Of a DNA stretch of 64,000 nucleotides, positions 38,108 through 47,075 are shown piece after piece. This stretch comes from an uncultured Bacilli bacterium (GTDB lineage Bacteria; Bacillota_I; Bacilli_A; RF39; UBA660). A model generated the notes under the pieces. The model did no database searches, was not told where the DNA came from, and saw only the letters and a program-made list of their open reading frames with translations. The first letter of the stretch is position 1, and each line of letters opens with the position of its first letter. The translations under genes and the position numbers were made by a program. The stretch is taken from NCBI GenBank assembly GCA_934149105.1, contig CAKPDP010000001.1:62001-126000 (forward strand), given 5' to 3'.

Positions 38108-38138
38108 AAAAAAGGTTACGAGTGTAGCCTTTTTTTTG
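38108..38138 (+). terminator. Intrinsic terminator of the transporter gene
   Basis: AAAAGGTTAC pairs with GTAGCCTTTT around GAGT, followed by a run of Ts. A TTGACA follows at 38136-38141 but has no well-placed -10. Confidence 0.8.
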
Positions 38139-38200
38139 ACATATTATTATAAATAATTAATTTATTATTATATTAAGAAAATAAGAAAGGTGATAATAAT

Positions 38201-40495
38201 ATGTTTGGTAATTTTACTGATGAAGCACAAAAAATATTGATACAAGCTAAAATAGAAATGTGTAGTTTAAAACATCCTTATGTTGGAAGTGAACATTTAA
38301 TATTGTCTTTATTAAATAATGATAAAGATATAGCAGATAAATTAAAGAAATATAATTTAAATTATGAAGAATTTAAGAAAGAGATAATAAAAGTAATAGG
38401 AGTAGGGAGTAAGAAGAGTGAATTATATTTATATACACCTCTGTTAAAGAAAATAATTCAGAATGCTATTTTAGATAGTAAAGATAATAATAATGGGGTA
38501 GTTACTACTAATCATTTGTTTTTAGCATTACTAGAAGAAGGAGAAGGAATTGCTATTAGAATTATGCTAGGAATGGGAATTGATTTAGAGGCTTTGTATG
38601 ATGATTTTTCTTTTAAGTTAGTTAATAAGAGAAAGAATAATGATAAGAAATTATTATTATATAAATTAGGGATAGATTTGACAGAGATGGCTGGTAAGAA
38701 AGAAATAGATCCGGTAGTGGGAAGAGAGAAAGAGATTAATAGATTATTAGAGATATTAGGAAGAAGGACTAAGAATAATCCTTTATTAATAGGTAAAGCT
38801 GGGGTAGGGAAGACGGCTATTGTAGAGGAGCTAGCTAGGTTGATAGTAGAAGAAAAGGTACCTGATAATTTACGATCTAAGAAGATTATTTCTTTAGATA
38901 TGGCTTCGGTAGTAGCGGGAACTAAGTATCGAGGAGAATTTGAAGAAAAGATGCAGAGAATATTAGAAGAACTAGAGAATAATAAAGATCTAATTTTATT
39001 TATTGATGAGGTGCATACTTTAGTAGGAGCAGGTGGTGCGGAAGGAGCGATAGATGCTTCTAATATATTTAAACCGGTTTTAGCGAGAGGGCAAATTAGA
39101 TGTATAGGAGCAACTACGGAGATGGAATATAAAAAGTTTATTGAAGTTGATAAGGCTTTGGATAGAAGATTTCAAAAGATATATGTTGACGAACCTGATA
39201 GAAAGACTACTAAGAATATATTAATGTCTCTTAAAAGTATATATGAGAGTTATCATAAGGTAGAGATCAGTGAAGAGATAATTGATAAGATTATTAGTTT
39301 ATCGGATAAATATATTTATAATGCTAATAGGCCTGATAAGGCAATTGATGTTTTAGATGAGGTATGTTCAATGGTTAGTATGAAGAAGGATGATAATGAA
39401 GAAAAATTGGGAGTATTAAGAAAAGAACTAGAAGATATTCAAAATGAGAAGAATAGTTATATTATTGATAATGATATAGATAAGGCTTTGGAACTTAGGA
39501 AAAAAGAGGGAAAGCTTATATCTAAATTAAATACTATGGAGTTAGAATATAGAAAAGTGTTAAAAAAAGTTACTGTTTATGATGTGGCTTATGTTATTAA
39601 TGTAAAGACAAAGATTCCGGTATATGAGATTATGCAGGATAATGAGAAGATTATAAAGAAGATCGAGAGTGGTCTTAAGAGAGAGATAATTGGTCAGGAT
39701 AAGGCTATAGAGAAGATAATAGATATTACGAAAAGAATTAAATTGGGATATAAGGATAGTAAGGTTTATTCTATGTTATTTATTGGGCCTACGGGAGTAG
39801 GCAAGACGAAGCTTGCAAAGTTATTTTCAGAACTTGTGTTTGGGAGAGATAGTTTAATTAGGCTAGATATGAGTGAATATGGAGATAGTATGGGAGTTAA
39901 TAAGATTTTAGGATCGGCTCCGGGATATGTTGGGTATTCTGATAATAAGAATGTGTTAGAGATGGTTAAGAATAATCCTAATAGTGTTATATTAATGGAT
40001 GAGATAGATAAGGCTCATAGTAGTGTTATAAATATTATGTATCAGATTCTTGATGAGGGGAGAATTAAAGATAGCAAAGGGGAAGTAGTTAGGTTTGATA
40101 ATACGGTTATTATTATGACTTCTAATGTGGGTTATGAGACTAATATGGTTGGTTTTAATGAGGGAAGTAGTGTTAATAGGGATCTTAAAAATATGTTTAG
40201 TATGGCATTTATTAATAGAATAGATGATATTATTAAATTTAATAGATTAGATAGTAATAGTATTATAAAGATAATTAAGAAAGATTTAAAGAAATTAGAA
40301 AATAAATATAAAGATATAAATTTAGATATTAGTAATAATATAATAAAAGAAATAGAAGAGTTAGCGGATTATGAGAATTTTGGAGCAAGAAAGGTAGAAA
40401 AGATTATTGAAACAAAATTAGAAAATGTAATTATAGATTTAATTATAAGGGGAAATAAAGAAATAAAAGTAAATAGTTTAAAAGTTAGTAATTAG
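38201..40495 (+). CDS. clpC: ATP-dependent Clp protease ATP-binding subunit ClpC
   Basis: 764 residues, a little shorter than Bacillus ClpC. Clp-N domain (FTDEAQKILIQAK, VGSEHLILSLL; second repeat TTNHLFLALL). AAA-1 has Walker A GKAGVGKT (residues 198-205), LFIDEVHTLVGAG and ATTEMEYKK. A short M-domain coiled coil follows (KELEDIQNEKNSY...). AAA-2 has GPTGVGKT (529-536) and VILMDEIDKAH. It unfolds proteins for ClpP. It stands alone, without the ctsR-mcsAB genes that accompany it in Bacillus, and no CtsR heptad repeat is seen upstream. Confidence 0.9.
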   Translation: MFGNFTDEAQKILIQAKIEMCSLKHPYVGSEHLILSLLNNDKDIADKLKKYNLNYEEFKKEIIKVIGVGSKKSELYLYTPLLKKIIQNAILDSKDNNNGVVTTNHLFLALLEEGEGIAIRIMLGMGIDLEALYDDFSFKLVNKRKNNDKKLLLYKLGIDLTEMAGKKEIDPVVGREKEINRLLEILGRRTKNNPLLIGKAGVGKTAIVEELARLIVEEKVPDNLRSKKIISLDMASVVAGTKYRGEFEEKMQRILEELENNKDLILFIDEVHTLVGAGGAEGAIDASNIFKPVLARGQIRCIGATTEMEYKKFIEVDKALDRRFQKIYVDEPDRKTTKNILMSLKSIYESYHKVEISEEIIDKIISLSDKYIYNANRPDKAIDVLDEVCSMVSMKKDDNEEKLGVLRKELEDIQNEKNSYIIDNDIDKALELRKKEGKLISKLNTMELEYRKVLKKVTVYDVAYVINVKTKIPVYEIMQDNEKIIKKIESGLKREIIGQDKAIEKIIDITKRIKLGYKDSKVYSMLFIGPTGVGKTKLAKLFSELVFGRDSLIRLDMSEYGDSMGVNKILGSAPGYVGYSDNKNVLEMVKNNPNSVILMDEIDKAHSSVINIMYQILDEGRIKDSKGEVVRFDNTVIIMTSNVGYETNMVGFNEGSSVNRDLKNMFSMAFINRIDDIIKFNRLDSNSIIKIIKKDLKKLENKYKDINLDISNNIIKEIEELADYENFGARKVEKIIETKLENVIIDLIIRGNKEIKVNSLKVSN

Positions 40496-40499
40496 ACTA

Positions 40500-40528
40500 T
40501 TGACACATACATTTGTTTATATTATAAT
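40500..40528 (+). promoter_or_regulatory. Promoter of rmuC
   Basis: TTGACA (40500-40505), 17 bp, TATAAT (40523-40528). Confidence 0.8.
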
Positions 40529-40555
40529 TAGTAATGTGAATAGATGGAGGTAAAG

Positions 40556-41617
40556 ATGGAGTATATAATTTTAGGCGGGATTGTGGTTATTGTTATTTTA
40601 CTTATTATTTTAATTTTAAAAGGGAATAATAGTAATGAAACAATTGAAAGATTGGGTAAGTTAGAGACAACAACAGTTAAGGAACTTTCAGAATTTAAAT
40701 TAGATATAGTTAAGGGATTGTCAGATGATTTTGAAAAGACTAATAATATGTTAGAGAATAGACTTAGAATGATGAATGATCGAGTTAATGAACGTTTAGA
40801 TGATAATTTTAATAGAACAAATAAGACTTTTACGTCGGTGTTAGAGAGATTATCGAAGATTGATGAAGCTCAAAAGAAAATAGATACTTTATCAACAGAT
40901 ATTGTTTCTTTACAGAGTATTTTGACAGATAAAAAGAGTAGAGGAATATTTGGAGAAGTTAATTTAAAACATATATTAGTTAGTATTTTTGGGGAGAAAA
41001 ATGATAAGATTTATAGATTACAATATGGCTTTGATAATGGAACAATAGCAGATGCGGTAATTTTTGCTCCAGAACCTTTAGGATTAGTGGCAATTGATTC
41101 TAAGTTTCCGTTAGAGCATTATCAAATCATGGTTGATAAAAATAGAAGTCAGATGGAAAGAAATTTAGCAGAGAAGCAATTTAAGATCGATGTTAAAAAA
41201 CATATAGATGCAATCAGTAGTAAATATATTATTCCTGGTGTTACTAGTGAACAGGCAATTATGTTTTTGCCGGCAGAGGCTTTATTTGCAGAGATTAATG
41301 CCTATCACTCTGATATTGTAGAGTACGCTAATAAGAAGAGAGTATGGATAACTTCGCCAACTACTTTGATGTCTACTTTTACTGTTATTCAAGTATTACT
41401 TAAAAATATGGAAAGAGATAAGTATACATCTGTTATTCATGAAGAGTTGAATAAATTGGGAATTGAATTTTCACGATATAAAGAAAGATGGGATAAGCTT
41501 TCAAGGAGTATTGAAACTGTCAACAAAGATGTGGAAAATATAAATATAACGACTGATAAGATTTCCAAGAGATTTCAATCTATAAGTAGTGTTGAGATAA
41601 GTGATAAAATAAAATAA
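40556..41617 (+). CDS. rmuC: RmuC-family DNA recombination protein
   Basis: 353 residues. An N-terminal membrane helix (IILGGIVVIVILLIILIL) is followed by a coiled coil (about 25-120) and the RmuC nuclease-like core: SRGIFGEVNLKHIL, GTIADAVIFAPEPLGLVAIDSKFPLEHY (split), QAIMFLPAEALFAEI and KKRVWITSPTTLMSTF. RmuC limits inversions between repeats. ATG 40556 follows ATGGAGGTAAAG. Confidence 0.92.
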   Translation: MEYIILGGIVVIVILLIILILKGNNSNETIERLGKLETTTVKELSEFKLDIVKGLSDDFEKTNNMLENRLRMMNDRVNERLDDNFNRTNKTFTSVLERLSKIDEAQKKIDTLSTDIVSLQSILTDKKSRGIFGEVNLKHILVSIFGEKNDKIYRLQYGFDNGTIADAVIFAPEPLGLVAIDSKFPLEHYQIMVDKNRSQMERNLAEKQFKIDVKKHIDAISSKYIIPGVTSEQAIMFLPAEALFAEINAYHSDIVEYANKKRVWITSPTTLMSTFTVIQVLLKNMERDKYTSVIHEELNKLGIEFSRYKERWDKLSRSIETVNKDVENINITTDKISKRFQSISSVEISDKIK

Positions 41618-41673
41618 GAAAAAAATCCTGTTTTACTCTAAATAGATTAGAATATAATTTATTAGGGGTAAAA

Positions 41674-41883
41674 ATGATAAGGATTTTTTTGCTTGGAATA
41701 GGATTTTTTCTTATGGTGTATGGATTGTCGGTAATTATAATATATTTAAATTTGCTTACTATTGGGTATAATTTTAGGGAATATGTTAATTTTATTATTA
41801 GAAGTTTTCCTGGATATTTTTTTATAATAGGACTTATAATTGTTAGTTTGACTTTGAGGAAAAGAAAGAGGGATAATTTATGA
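41674..41883 (+). CDS. Small two-helix membrane protein
   Basis: 69 residues with two hydrophobic helices (IFLLGIGFFLMVYGLSVIII and FPGYFFIIGLIIVSLTL) and a basic tail RKRKRDN. RBS TTAGGGGT. An upstream TTTTAC (41631-41636), 16 bp, TATAAT (41653-41658) gives a promoter. Its TGA overlaps the ATG of the next gene (ATGA). No family is recognised. Confidence 0.65.
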   Translation: MIRIFLLGIGFFLMVYGLSVIIIYLNLLTIGYNFREYVNFIIRSFPGYFFIIGLIIVSLTLRKRKRDNL

Positions 41884-42506
41884 GCTATGCTTATGATATA
41901 GTTTTGAATTTTAATAGAGTGTATTATGAGTTTTTTGAATGGAAAGAAGAAGATGAGATTGTTAATTTTAAGAAAATTGGATTATTTAAGGTAGATGATG
42001 ATCGTTATTTAGATTTGAAATTTAGTGATGGAGAGGTTTCTCAGGGATTTCTAAAAGATGTGGAAGATAATTGTTATTTTAATGGGAATAATTTAGAGGA
42101 TTTAGCTTGCTTGGTTAGTAATGGTAAAGAGGTAATGGGATTACTATTTACTAGGGATGGAATGTTAATAGGTAGAAGTAGTTTAATATTTGATGAAGAG
42201 GAAGAAGTGCTTGATGATATGATTAATATGAGAGAATATGTCATAGATTATAAGATTATAAAGAAAGGGGATAATAATATTTTAGCGAGGGTTATAGAAG
42301 ATAGAAAAAGATATGTTATTGATTTTTTAAATGAAAATAAGAGTATAGATATATATAAATATATTTATTATGATCTTTATGAAGAAGAGAAAGATGATAT
42401 TAAGGCTATTAAAGATAGTTTTATTGATATTATAAAGAATAGTTGGGATAAGGAAGGAGATAAATTGTATCAGTGTATTAAGAATATTTTGGGGGTTAAG
42501 CAATAA
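41880..42506 (+). CDS. DUF3603-like protein
   Basis: 208 residues, acidic, cytoplasmic. The N-terminus (SYAYDIVLNFNRVYYEFFEWKEEDEI, split) and the layout resemble the DUF3603 family found across Bacillota, whose function is unknown. It is translationally coupled to the small membrane protein (ATGA overlap). The family assignment is from memory of the N-terminal pattern. Confidence 0.6.
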   Translation: MSYAYDIVLNFNRVYYEFFEWKEEDEIVNFKKIGLFKVDDDRYLDLKFSDGEVSQGFLKDVEDNCYFNGNNLEDLACLVSNGKEVMGLLFTRDGMLIGRSSLIFDEEEEVLDDMINMREYVIDYKIIKKGDNNILARVIEDRKRYVIDFLNENKSIDIYKYIYYDLYEEEKDDIKAIKDSFIDIIKNSWDKEGDKLYQCIKNILGVKQ

Positions 42507-42556
42507 AAAAAGTCTTAATGATTAGTCTTGCGATTAATCAATTAAGAACTTTTTAT
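42504..42556. terminator. Bidirectional terminator between convergent genes
   Basis: AAAAAAGTCTTAATGATTA pairs with TTAATCAATTAAGACTTTTT over 42504-42552, with A runs on one side and T runs on the other, so it can serve both the DUF3603-like gene and the minus-strand foldase. Confidence 0.75.
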
Positions 42557-43788
42557 TTATATTTTTTAGTATAAGATTTGTATTTTCCTTCAATAACAGT
42601 ATCAGAGAAAGTTAAACCTTTTTCTTCTCTTAGTGAGATTAGAGCTTTAGCAGTTATATTGCTATCTTCACTCTTTTTGTTTTCAACTAATTTACTAATA
42701 ATAGCATCTTTACTATCTTTTAAAGATGGTTTTTCTTTTTGATCTAAACGATAGATAACATGATAACCATAAGAAGTTTTAATTGGTTCTGTTGAATAAC
42801 TGTTTTCTTTAAGATCTTTTAAAGCACTTAAGAAAGTTGATTCTAAGTTAGCGTTCCATTCTTGGTAACTTAAATCTTCAAAAGTAGTACTATCTTTGTA
42901 TTCTTCTTTTACCTGATCCCAAGTAGAACCATTTTTTAATTTGTCGATTATTTCTTGGGCTTTAGCCTTAGCATCATCATCAGAAACCTTATCACTAGTT
43001 TTTACTAGAATATGTTGACAGTTTATAGCACCATAAACATTATCATTATAGTAGTTTTCAATGTCTTGATCGCTTAGATTGTTTTTGATATAGTCTTCTA
43101 CATATCTAGTACGACGATTATCTAATTTTAGATAGTCTATTAGATCATCATAACTACCAAATCCCATAGCTTGAATAGCTGCATCTTGTTCATAATTATA
43201 AGATTGCTTGTATAAACTTATGTATTGTTCAGCTTTATCTTCAGCTTCTTTAACCATGGTTTCATCTTCTGGATATAGTTTTTCTAAGACGATTTTATCG
43301 ACATCATTTAAAATTTGACTAATATCATAGTAATCTTTCATTTCTTCATATAATTCATTAGCAGTAATTATTTTACCATCAATAGTTGCTACAGGTTGAT
43401 TTCCATCTTCTAGAGTGGCTATTCTATCTGGCCAAATGGCAACTGCTATAACAGTAGTTATGCCAACACCAACGATAAAGGCAATTAGAAGACTAAAAGT
43501 TTTATCCTCAGTTAGAGCTTTAAAGAAATTGTTATGTTTTTTCTCTTTCTTTAACATTTTAGCTAGTTTTTCATTAGCTACTCTCTTGTCACTTTTTTCT
43601 TTCTTTTCTTTTTCCTTTATTACAACGTCTTCTGTTACTTTTTCTTCTTTAACAACTTTAGAATTGTTTTTAGAAGAGTTTACTTTAGATTTAGTAGAAG
43701 TTGTAGTTTTCTTTTGGGCAGTATTAGATGCCTTATCAACTTTAGCAGTTTTTTTAGAATTATCTGTTTCTTGTCCTTTTTTTGCCAT
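42553..43788 (-). CDS. PrsA/SurA-type parvulin peptidyl-prolyl isomerase, membrane anchored
   Basis: 411 residues from the ATG at 43788 (RBS GAAAGGAGAA). Residues 1-85 are a Lys/Ser/Thr-rich cytoplasmic tail; a membrane helix follows (LLIAFIVGVGITTVIAVAIW). The external part has a SurA-N-like region (VATIDGKIITANELYEEMK) and a parvulin domain (about 255-350: INCQHILVKTSDK, SYGYHVIYRLDQKE). There is no lipobox, unlike classic PrsA. It probably helps fold exported proteins. Confidence 0.85.
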   Translation of the reverse strand: MAKKGQETDNSKKTAKVDKASNTAQKKTTTSTKSKVNSSKNNSKVVKEEKVTEDVVIKEKEKKEKSDKRVANEKLAKMLKKEKKHNNFFKALTEDKTFSLLIAFIVGVGITTVIAVAIWPDRIATLEDGNQPVATIDGKIITANELYEEMKDYYDISQILNDVDKIVLEKLYPEDETMVKEAEDKAEQYISLYKQSYNYEQDAAIQAMGFGSYDDLIDYLKLDNRRTRYVEDYIKNNLSDQDIENYYNDNVYGAINCQHILVKTSDKVSDDDAKAKAQEIIDKLKNGSTWDQVKEEYKDSTTFEDLSYQEWNANLESTFLSALKDLKENSYSTEPIKTSYGYHVIYRLDQKEKPSLKDSKDAIISKLVENKKSEDSNITAKALISLREEKGLTFSDTVIEGKYKSYTKKYK

Positions 43789-43820
43789 TGTTATTCTCCT
43801 TTCTAAAAAAGTACAATAAT

Positions 43821-43849
43821 ATGATAGCAAAAATATAGATAAAATTCAA
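43821..43849 (-). promoter_or_regulatory. Promoter of the PrsA-type gene (minus strand)
   Basis: On the minus strand TTGAAT, 17 bp, TATCAT with an extended TG one base before the -10. Confidence 0.75.
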
Positions 43850-43956
43850 TATTTATTTGTAATTATGGGTAATTTTGGGAAGCTTTTTAGCACTCACACT
43901 TTTGGATATTTTTTCATACAATAATGTGAAAAGATAAAAAAGGAGGATTAGATAAT

Positions 43957-44037
43957 ATGGGAAATTGTGGTTCTAGTGCTGCTATCGTTTTAGTGTTGTT
44001 CATTTTGTTAATTATTATACTTGGAGCTTGGATTTAA
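43957..44037 (+). CDS. Tiny YjcZ-like membrane protein, 26 aa
   Basis: MGNCGSSAAIVLVLFILLII followed by ILGAWI: a glycine-containing head and one hydrophobic helix, the layout of the YjcZ family of small (mostly sporulation-associated) proteins in Bacillota. A strong RBS, AAAGGAGG, precedes it. A sequence of sigma-K type lies upstream (AC 43896-43897, 17 bp, CATACAATA 43915-43923), but that consensus is loose. The second tiny gene follows 12 bases later. Confidence 0.65.
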   Translation: MGNCGSSAAIVLVLFILLIIILGAWI

Positions 44038-44049
44038 AGGAGGTGTTTT

Positions 44050-44172
44050 ATGACAACTAATAATTCTTGTAATAATACATGCAGTTGTGGAACAACTGGT
44101 GGTAGGGGCTTTTTGATTATAGTTGTTTTATATATATTATTAGCAATTATATTGGGCTCTTATTTCTTTTAA
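44050..44172 (+). CDS. Tiny YjcZ-like membrane protein, 40 aa
   Basis: 40 residues: a Cys/Thr/Gly-rich head (SCNNTCSCGTTGG) and a single helix (FLIIVVLYILLAIILGSYFF). The RBS AAAGGAGGTG is nearly perfect. It pairs with the 26-residue gene upstream, and the helix pattern (LVLFILLIIIL / VVLYILLAIIL) shows the two are related. Three Cys residues in the head could be cross-linked. A terminator follows. Confidence 0.65.
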   Translation: MTTNNSCNNTCSCGTTGGRGFLIIVVLYILLAIILGSYFF

Positions 44173-44179
44173 TAATAAT

Positions 44180-44206
44180 AAAAAGACTATTTAATAGCCT
44201 TTTTAG
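44180..44206 (+). terminator. Terminator of the tiny-gene pair
   Basis: AAAAAGACTATT pairs with AATAGCCTTTTT (one mismatch), ending in Ts. Confidence 0.65.
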
Positions 44207-44243
44207 AAATTTAATTAACATTAAGAGATACTTTTTGTGTCTC

Positions 44244-44942
44244 TTATTTTACTGTTGTTCCAATAGATCCTTCAAGGGCTTTGAAGATATTACCTTTGTT
44301 ATTGTTATTGAAAACAATAATAGGAATGTTGTTTTCTTGACACATTATCATGGAAGTTAAATCCATTACTTGGAGATTATTGGTAATTACTTCTTGGAAC
44401 GATACTTCTTTATATAACTTAGCATCAGGATATTTATGAGGATCTTTATCATAGACGCCATCGACGTTGGTGGCTTTAAGAATAAGATCGGCATTTATTT
44501 CGGCAGCCCTTAGTGAAGAAGCAGTATCAGTAGAGAAATAAGGGTTGTTGGTGCCACCAGAGAAAATAACAATGTTACCATTATTTAGGTAATTAATGCT
44601 TTTATCTTTAGTGTATAGTTCTACTAGGCGATCCATTTCGATGGCACTTTGAATTTTAGTGGGAACATTTAATTGTTCGAAGGCATCTTTTAAGACAAGG
44701 GCATTCATTTCGGTAGCAAGCATTCCGATTTTATCGGAATTGCATTTATCAAGATAAGTGTTAGAACGTCCTCTCCAGATGTTGCCACCACCAACAACGA
44801 TAGCTAATTCAATATTTAATTGTTCTTTGACATTTTTGAGTTCTTGACATATATTGAGAACAGCATCAAAATCAATACCAAAATCTTGTGAACCTTTTAG
44901 GTATTCGCCACTTAATTTTATTAAAATTCTTTTATATTTCAT
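44244..44942 (-). CDS. pyrH: UMP kinase
   Basis: 232 residues, amino-acid kinase fold. RILIKLSGEYLKG, IVVGGGNIWRG, FSGGTNNPYFSTDTASSLRAAEI (split) and ATNVDGVYDKDP are diagnostic. It phosphorylates UMP to UDP. It overlaps the HIT gene by 11 bases. The usual partners tsf and frr are not adjacent, which is unusual for Bacillota. Confidence 0.95.
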   Translation of the reverse strand: MKYKRILIKLSGEYLKGSQDFGIDFDAVLNICQELKNVKEQLNIELAIVVGGGNIWRGRSNTYLDKCNSDKIGMLATEMNALVLKDAFEQLNVPTKIQSAIEMDRLVELYTKDKSINYLNNGNIVIFSGGTNNPYFSTDTASSLRAAEINADLILKATNVDGVYDKDPHKYPDAKLYKEVSFQEVITNNLQVMDLTSMIMCQENNIPIIVFNNNNKGNIFKALEGSIGTTVK

Positions 44943-45315
44943 TTACTTCTCCTTGATCATTAATTAATAAATTATAGACTTCATCAATAGTTAGAGTAGG
45001 ATCTTGAGGATATTCTGGTATTAGATGAAGGTGATAGTGTTTTACTTCTTGAGCTTGGCCATTATTTTGAACTAGGATAATACTATCAGGATGTAGTTTA
45101 GTATTTAATAATTTACTAATGTTTTTGGCTGTTTTCATGATGTGAGTTAATACTTCTAGATCTATATCTTGAAGATCAAGATAATGTTTTTTAGGAATTA
45201 TTAGAGTATGTCCAGGGTGTCTGGGAGAGACATCTAATAAAACTTTTACTATATTATCTTCATAGATAGTTTTAGAAGGAATTTCTCCATTAATTATTTT
45301 ACAAAATATATCCAT
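44932..45315 (-). CDS. HIT-family nucleotide hydrolase
   Basis: 127 residues. It opens CKIINGEIPSKTIYED, continues with PRHPGHTLIIPKKH, and has the catalytic triad HYHLHLIP. HIT proteins hydrolyse nucleoside phosphoramidates or related nucleotides. RBS AAGGAAGTGA; an extended -10 (TGTTATAAT on the minus strand) lies at about 45337-45345. It forms an operon with pyrH. Confidence 0.92.
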   Translation of the reverse strand: MDIFCKIINGEIPSKTIYEDNIVKVLLDVSPRHPGHTLIIPKKHYLDLQDIDLEVLTHIMKTAKNISKLLNTKLHPDSIILVQNNGQAQEVKHYHLHLIPEYPQDPTLTIDEVYNLLINDQGEVNEI

Positions 45316-45534
45316 TTATATCACTTCCTTAGTTTGATTATAACAAATATATGGTCGATGTTCTAGGTATTTAGAATAATTTATAAAAAAATAAAGTACT
45401 GTAAATAATTATGTTTAAAACTTATATTTTGTAACTTTAGTGTTAGAAAGATTGTTCTTGTAACTATATTTTTGTTTTCTACTAACAAAATATTTTCGGA
45501 AATAGGGATTAATACTAGTTCATTTATTGTTGAT

Positions 45535-45560
45535 AAAAAAACTCCGTAAAGGAGTTTTTT
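45535..45560. terminator. Orphan terminator-like hairpin
   Basis: AAAAAACTCC-GTAAA-GGAGTTTTTT: a perfect stem with A and T runs on either side, so usable in both directions. No gene is seen that would need it; a short untranslated RNA is possible. Confidence 0.6.
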
Positions 45561-45632
45561 GTGTGGATATCTGCGAAATATCTATTATATTATGTTAGAA
45601 AAATGGTAATTATATACAGATAGTGGAGGATA

Positions 45633-45661
45633 TTTGTAAAAATATAAATTTATTGTATAAT
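45633..45661 (+). promoter_or_regulatory. Promoter of the sulfotransferase-like gene
   Basis: TTTGTA (45633-45638), 17 bp, TATAAT (45656-45661), with an extended TG at 45654. Confidence 0.7.
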
Positions 45662-45683
45662 ATAATTAATAAGGAAGTAGATT

Positions 45684-46973
45684 ATGAAGAAGTTAAAGAA
45701 TGTATTGATAGGAATAGGGATAATAATAGTAGTTATAACGGGTATTACTATTATTAGTTTTAAGATACTTATGCCTTCTAAGAAGATAGGGTATAGAAAA
45801 AGTAATCTGGAAAAACAAGAAGAGATTATAAATAATTTAGAGAAGGGAAATTATTCTTTTGAAGAACCGAAGGTTGTTGTAAATCCGTTTGGAATTTCTC
45901 CTCTTACAGCGATGGTTATGTTTTATTTAGATCAGGTTGATACGATTAAGGTTATGGTTATGGATAAAGATGGGGTTAATGGTTATCAATATGAGATAGA
46001 GGGAAAGAAAAATAATTATATTCCAATATATGGTTTATATCCTAATTATGAGAATACGGTTGTTATTAGGTGTAAGGATAAGAAAATAGTGTTAAAGATT
46101 AAGACTTCTGATATAGATTCTTTTGAAATTATTGATAATTATAAAGATAAAGATATTAGCTTTGTGTCAGAGGATAATTATAGTTATGCAATTGACAGAA
46201 ATGGGGATATTAGATGGTATTTAGAGGGATATGCTGGTAATTTAAATTGGGATAGTAATGGGCATTTTTTAATGCATTCTGAAAGAAAGATAGATAAGAA
46301 TTATTATACGGGGCTAGTAGAAGTAGATATGTTAGGGAAGATCTATTATGAATATACTATTGATGCTGGTGTTAAGGGTAGTTATGTTAAGATGGATGAT
46401 AATAATGTATATGTTTCTAGTTTGGGATATATTGATTTACTTAATTTACAGAGTGGAGATATTAGAAGTAAATTAAAGATAGATATTAGTTGCAATAATA
46501 TGGAATATGATGATAATGTTATTAAGTGTTTTAATGATAATGGTACTTATGAAATTAATAAAGAGACTGGGGAATATAAAGAATTAAATAAAGATAATTT
46601 GAGTAGTAAGATATATTATAATGATATGAATAGAGTTAGTAAGCTTAGAATTAGTAAGGGGATTAGTTTGGGAGATATGAGTACTACGAAGACTATTAAG
46701 AAAATGGTGTGGTTATTTAATTATAAGAAATTAAGTGATAAAGATATAGATATTTATGAGGAGAGAGATAGGATTGTGGTTGATGGTAAATTTTCTTCTG
46801 AAACTTTTGTAATAATGGAAGGGTTAGGAGAGAAGAAAATTTACAAGTTAGATCAGAATAAAGATGATAATTACTATAAATATATTAATAAGAAAGGACT
46901 TAAGGGAAGATATAGTATATATTTTAAAGAAGGAGAAAAGCTTTATAGAAGTAATTATTATGTAGTTATTTAA
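45684..46973 (+). CDS. Membrane-anchored arylsulfotransferase (ASST)-like protein
   Basis: 429 residues. N-terminal membrane helix (VLIGIGIIIVVITGITIISF), then an ASST-N-like strand-rich region: VVNPFGISPLTAMVMFYLDQ and IPIYGLYPNYENTVVI are the features recognised. A beta-propeller-like remainder follows (DRNGDIRWYLEGY, WDSNGHFLMHSERK, TGLVEVDMLGKIYYEY). Typical ASSTs move sulfate between phenols. This one is shorter than the usual about 570 residues, so activity is uncertain. It is monocistronic. Confidence 0.6.
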   Translation: MKKLKNVLIGIGIIIVVITGITIISFKILMPSKKIGYRKSNLEKQEEIINNLEKGNYSFEEPKVVVNPFGISPLTAMVMFYLDQVDTIKVMVMDKDGVNGYQYEIEGKKNNYIPIYGLYPNYENTVVIRCKDKKIVLKIKTSDIDSFEIIDNYKDKDISFVSEDNYSYAIDRNGDIRWYLEGYAGNLNWDSNGHFLMHSERKIDKNYYTGLVEVDMLGKIYYEYTIDAGVKGSYVKMDDNNVYVSSLGYIDLLNLQSGDIRSKLKIDISCNNMEYDDNVIKCFNDNGTYEINKETGEYKELNKDNLSSKIYYNDMNRVSKLRISKGISLGDMSTTKTIKKMVWLFNYKKLSDKDIDIYEERDRIVVDGKFSSETFVIMEGLGEKKIYKLDQNKDDNYYKYINKKGLKGRYSIYFKEGEKLYRSNYYVVI

Positions 46974-47075
46974 AATTTGAATGGTGTATAGAGAAAGATA
47001 TTGTAATAAGTAATAATTATAGTTAATTTCTTTCTTTTTTTTATAGAGTTTGATATAATTAGTGTGGTGATGAAT

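Larger units (their letters stand above)
45316..45683. other. Gap upstream of the sulfotransferase-like gene; contains an orphan hairpin
   Basis: This AT-rich 368-bp gap has no protein gene that I can support. It starts with the minus-strand HIT promoter and ends with the plus-strand promoter at 45633-45661. In between is a perfect terminator-like hairpin (45535-45560) with no obvious upstream gene on either strand. Confidence 0.6.

Noticed and set aside
38136..38170. TTGACA-based promoter for clpC
   Set aside because: No -10 box at 16-18 bp; the best candidates are 6 or 21 bp away.
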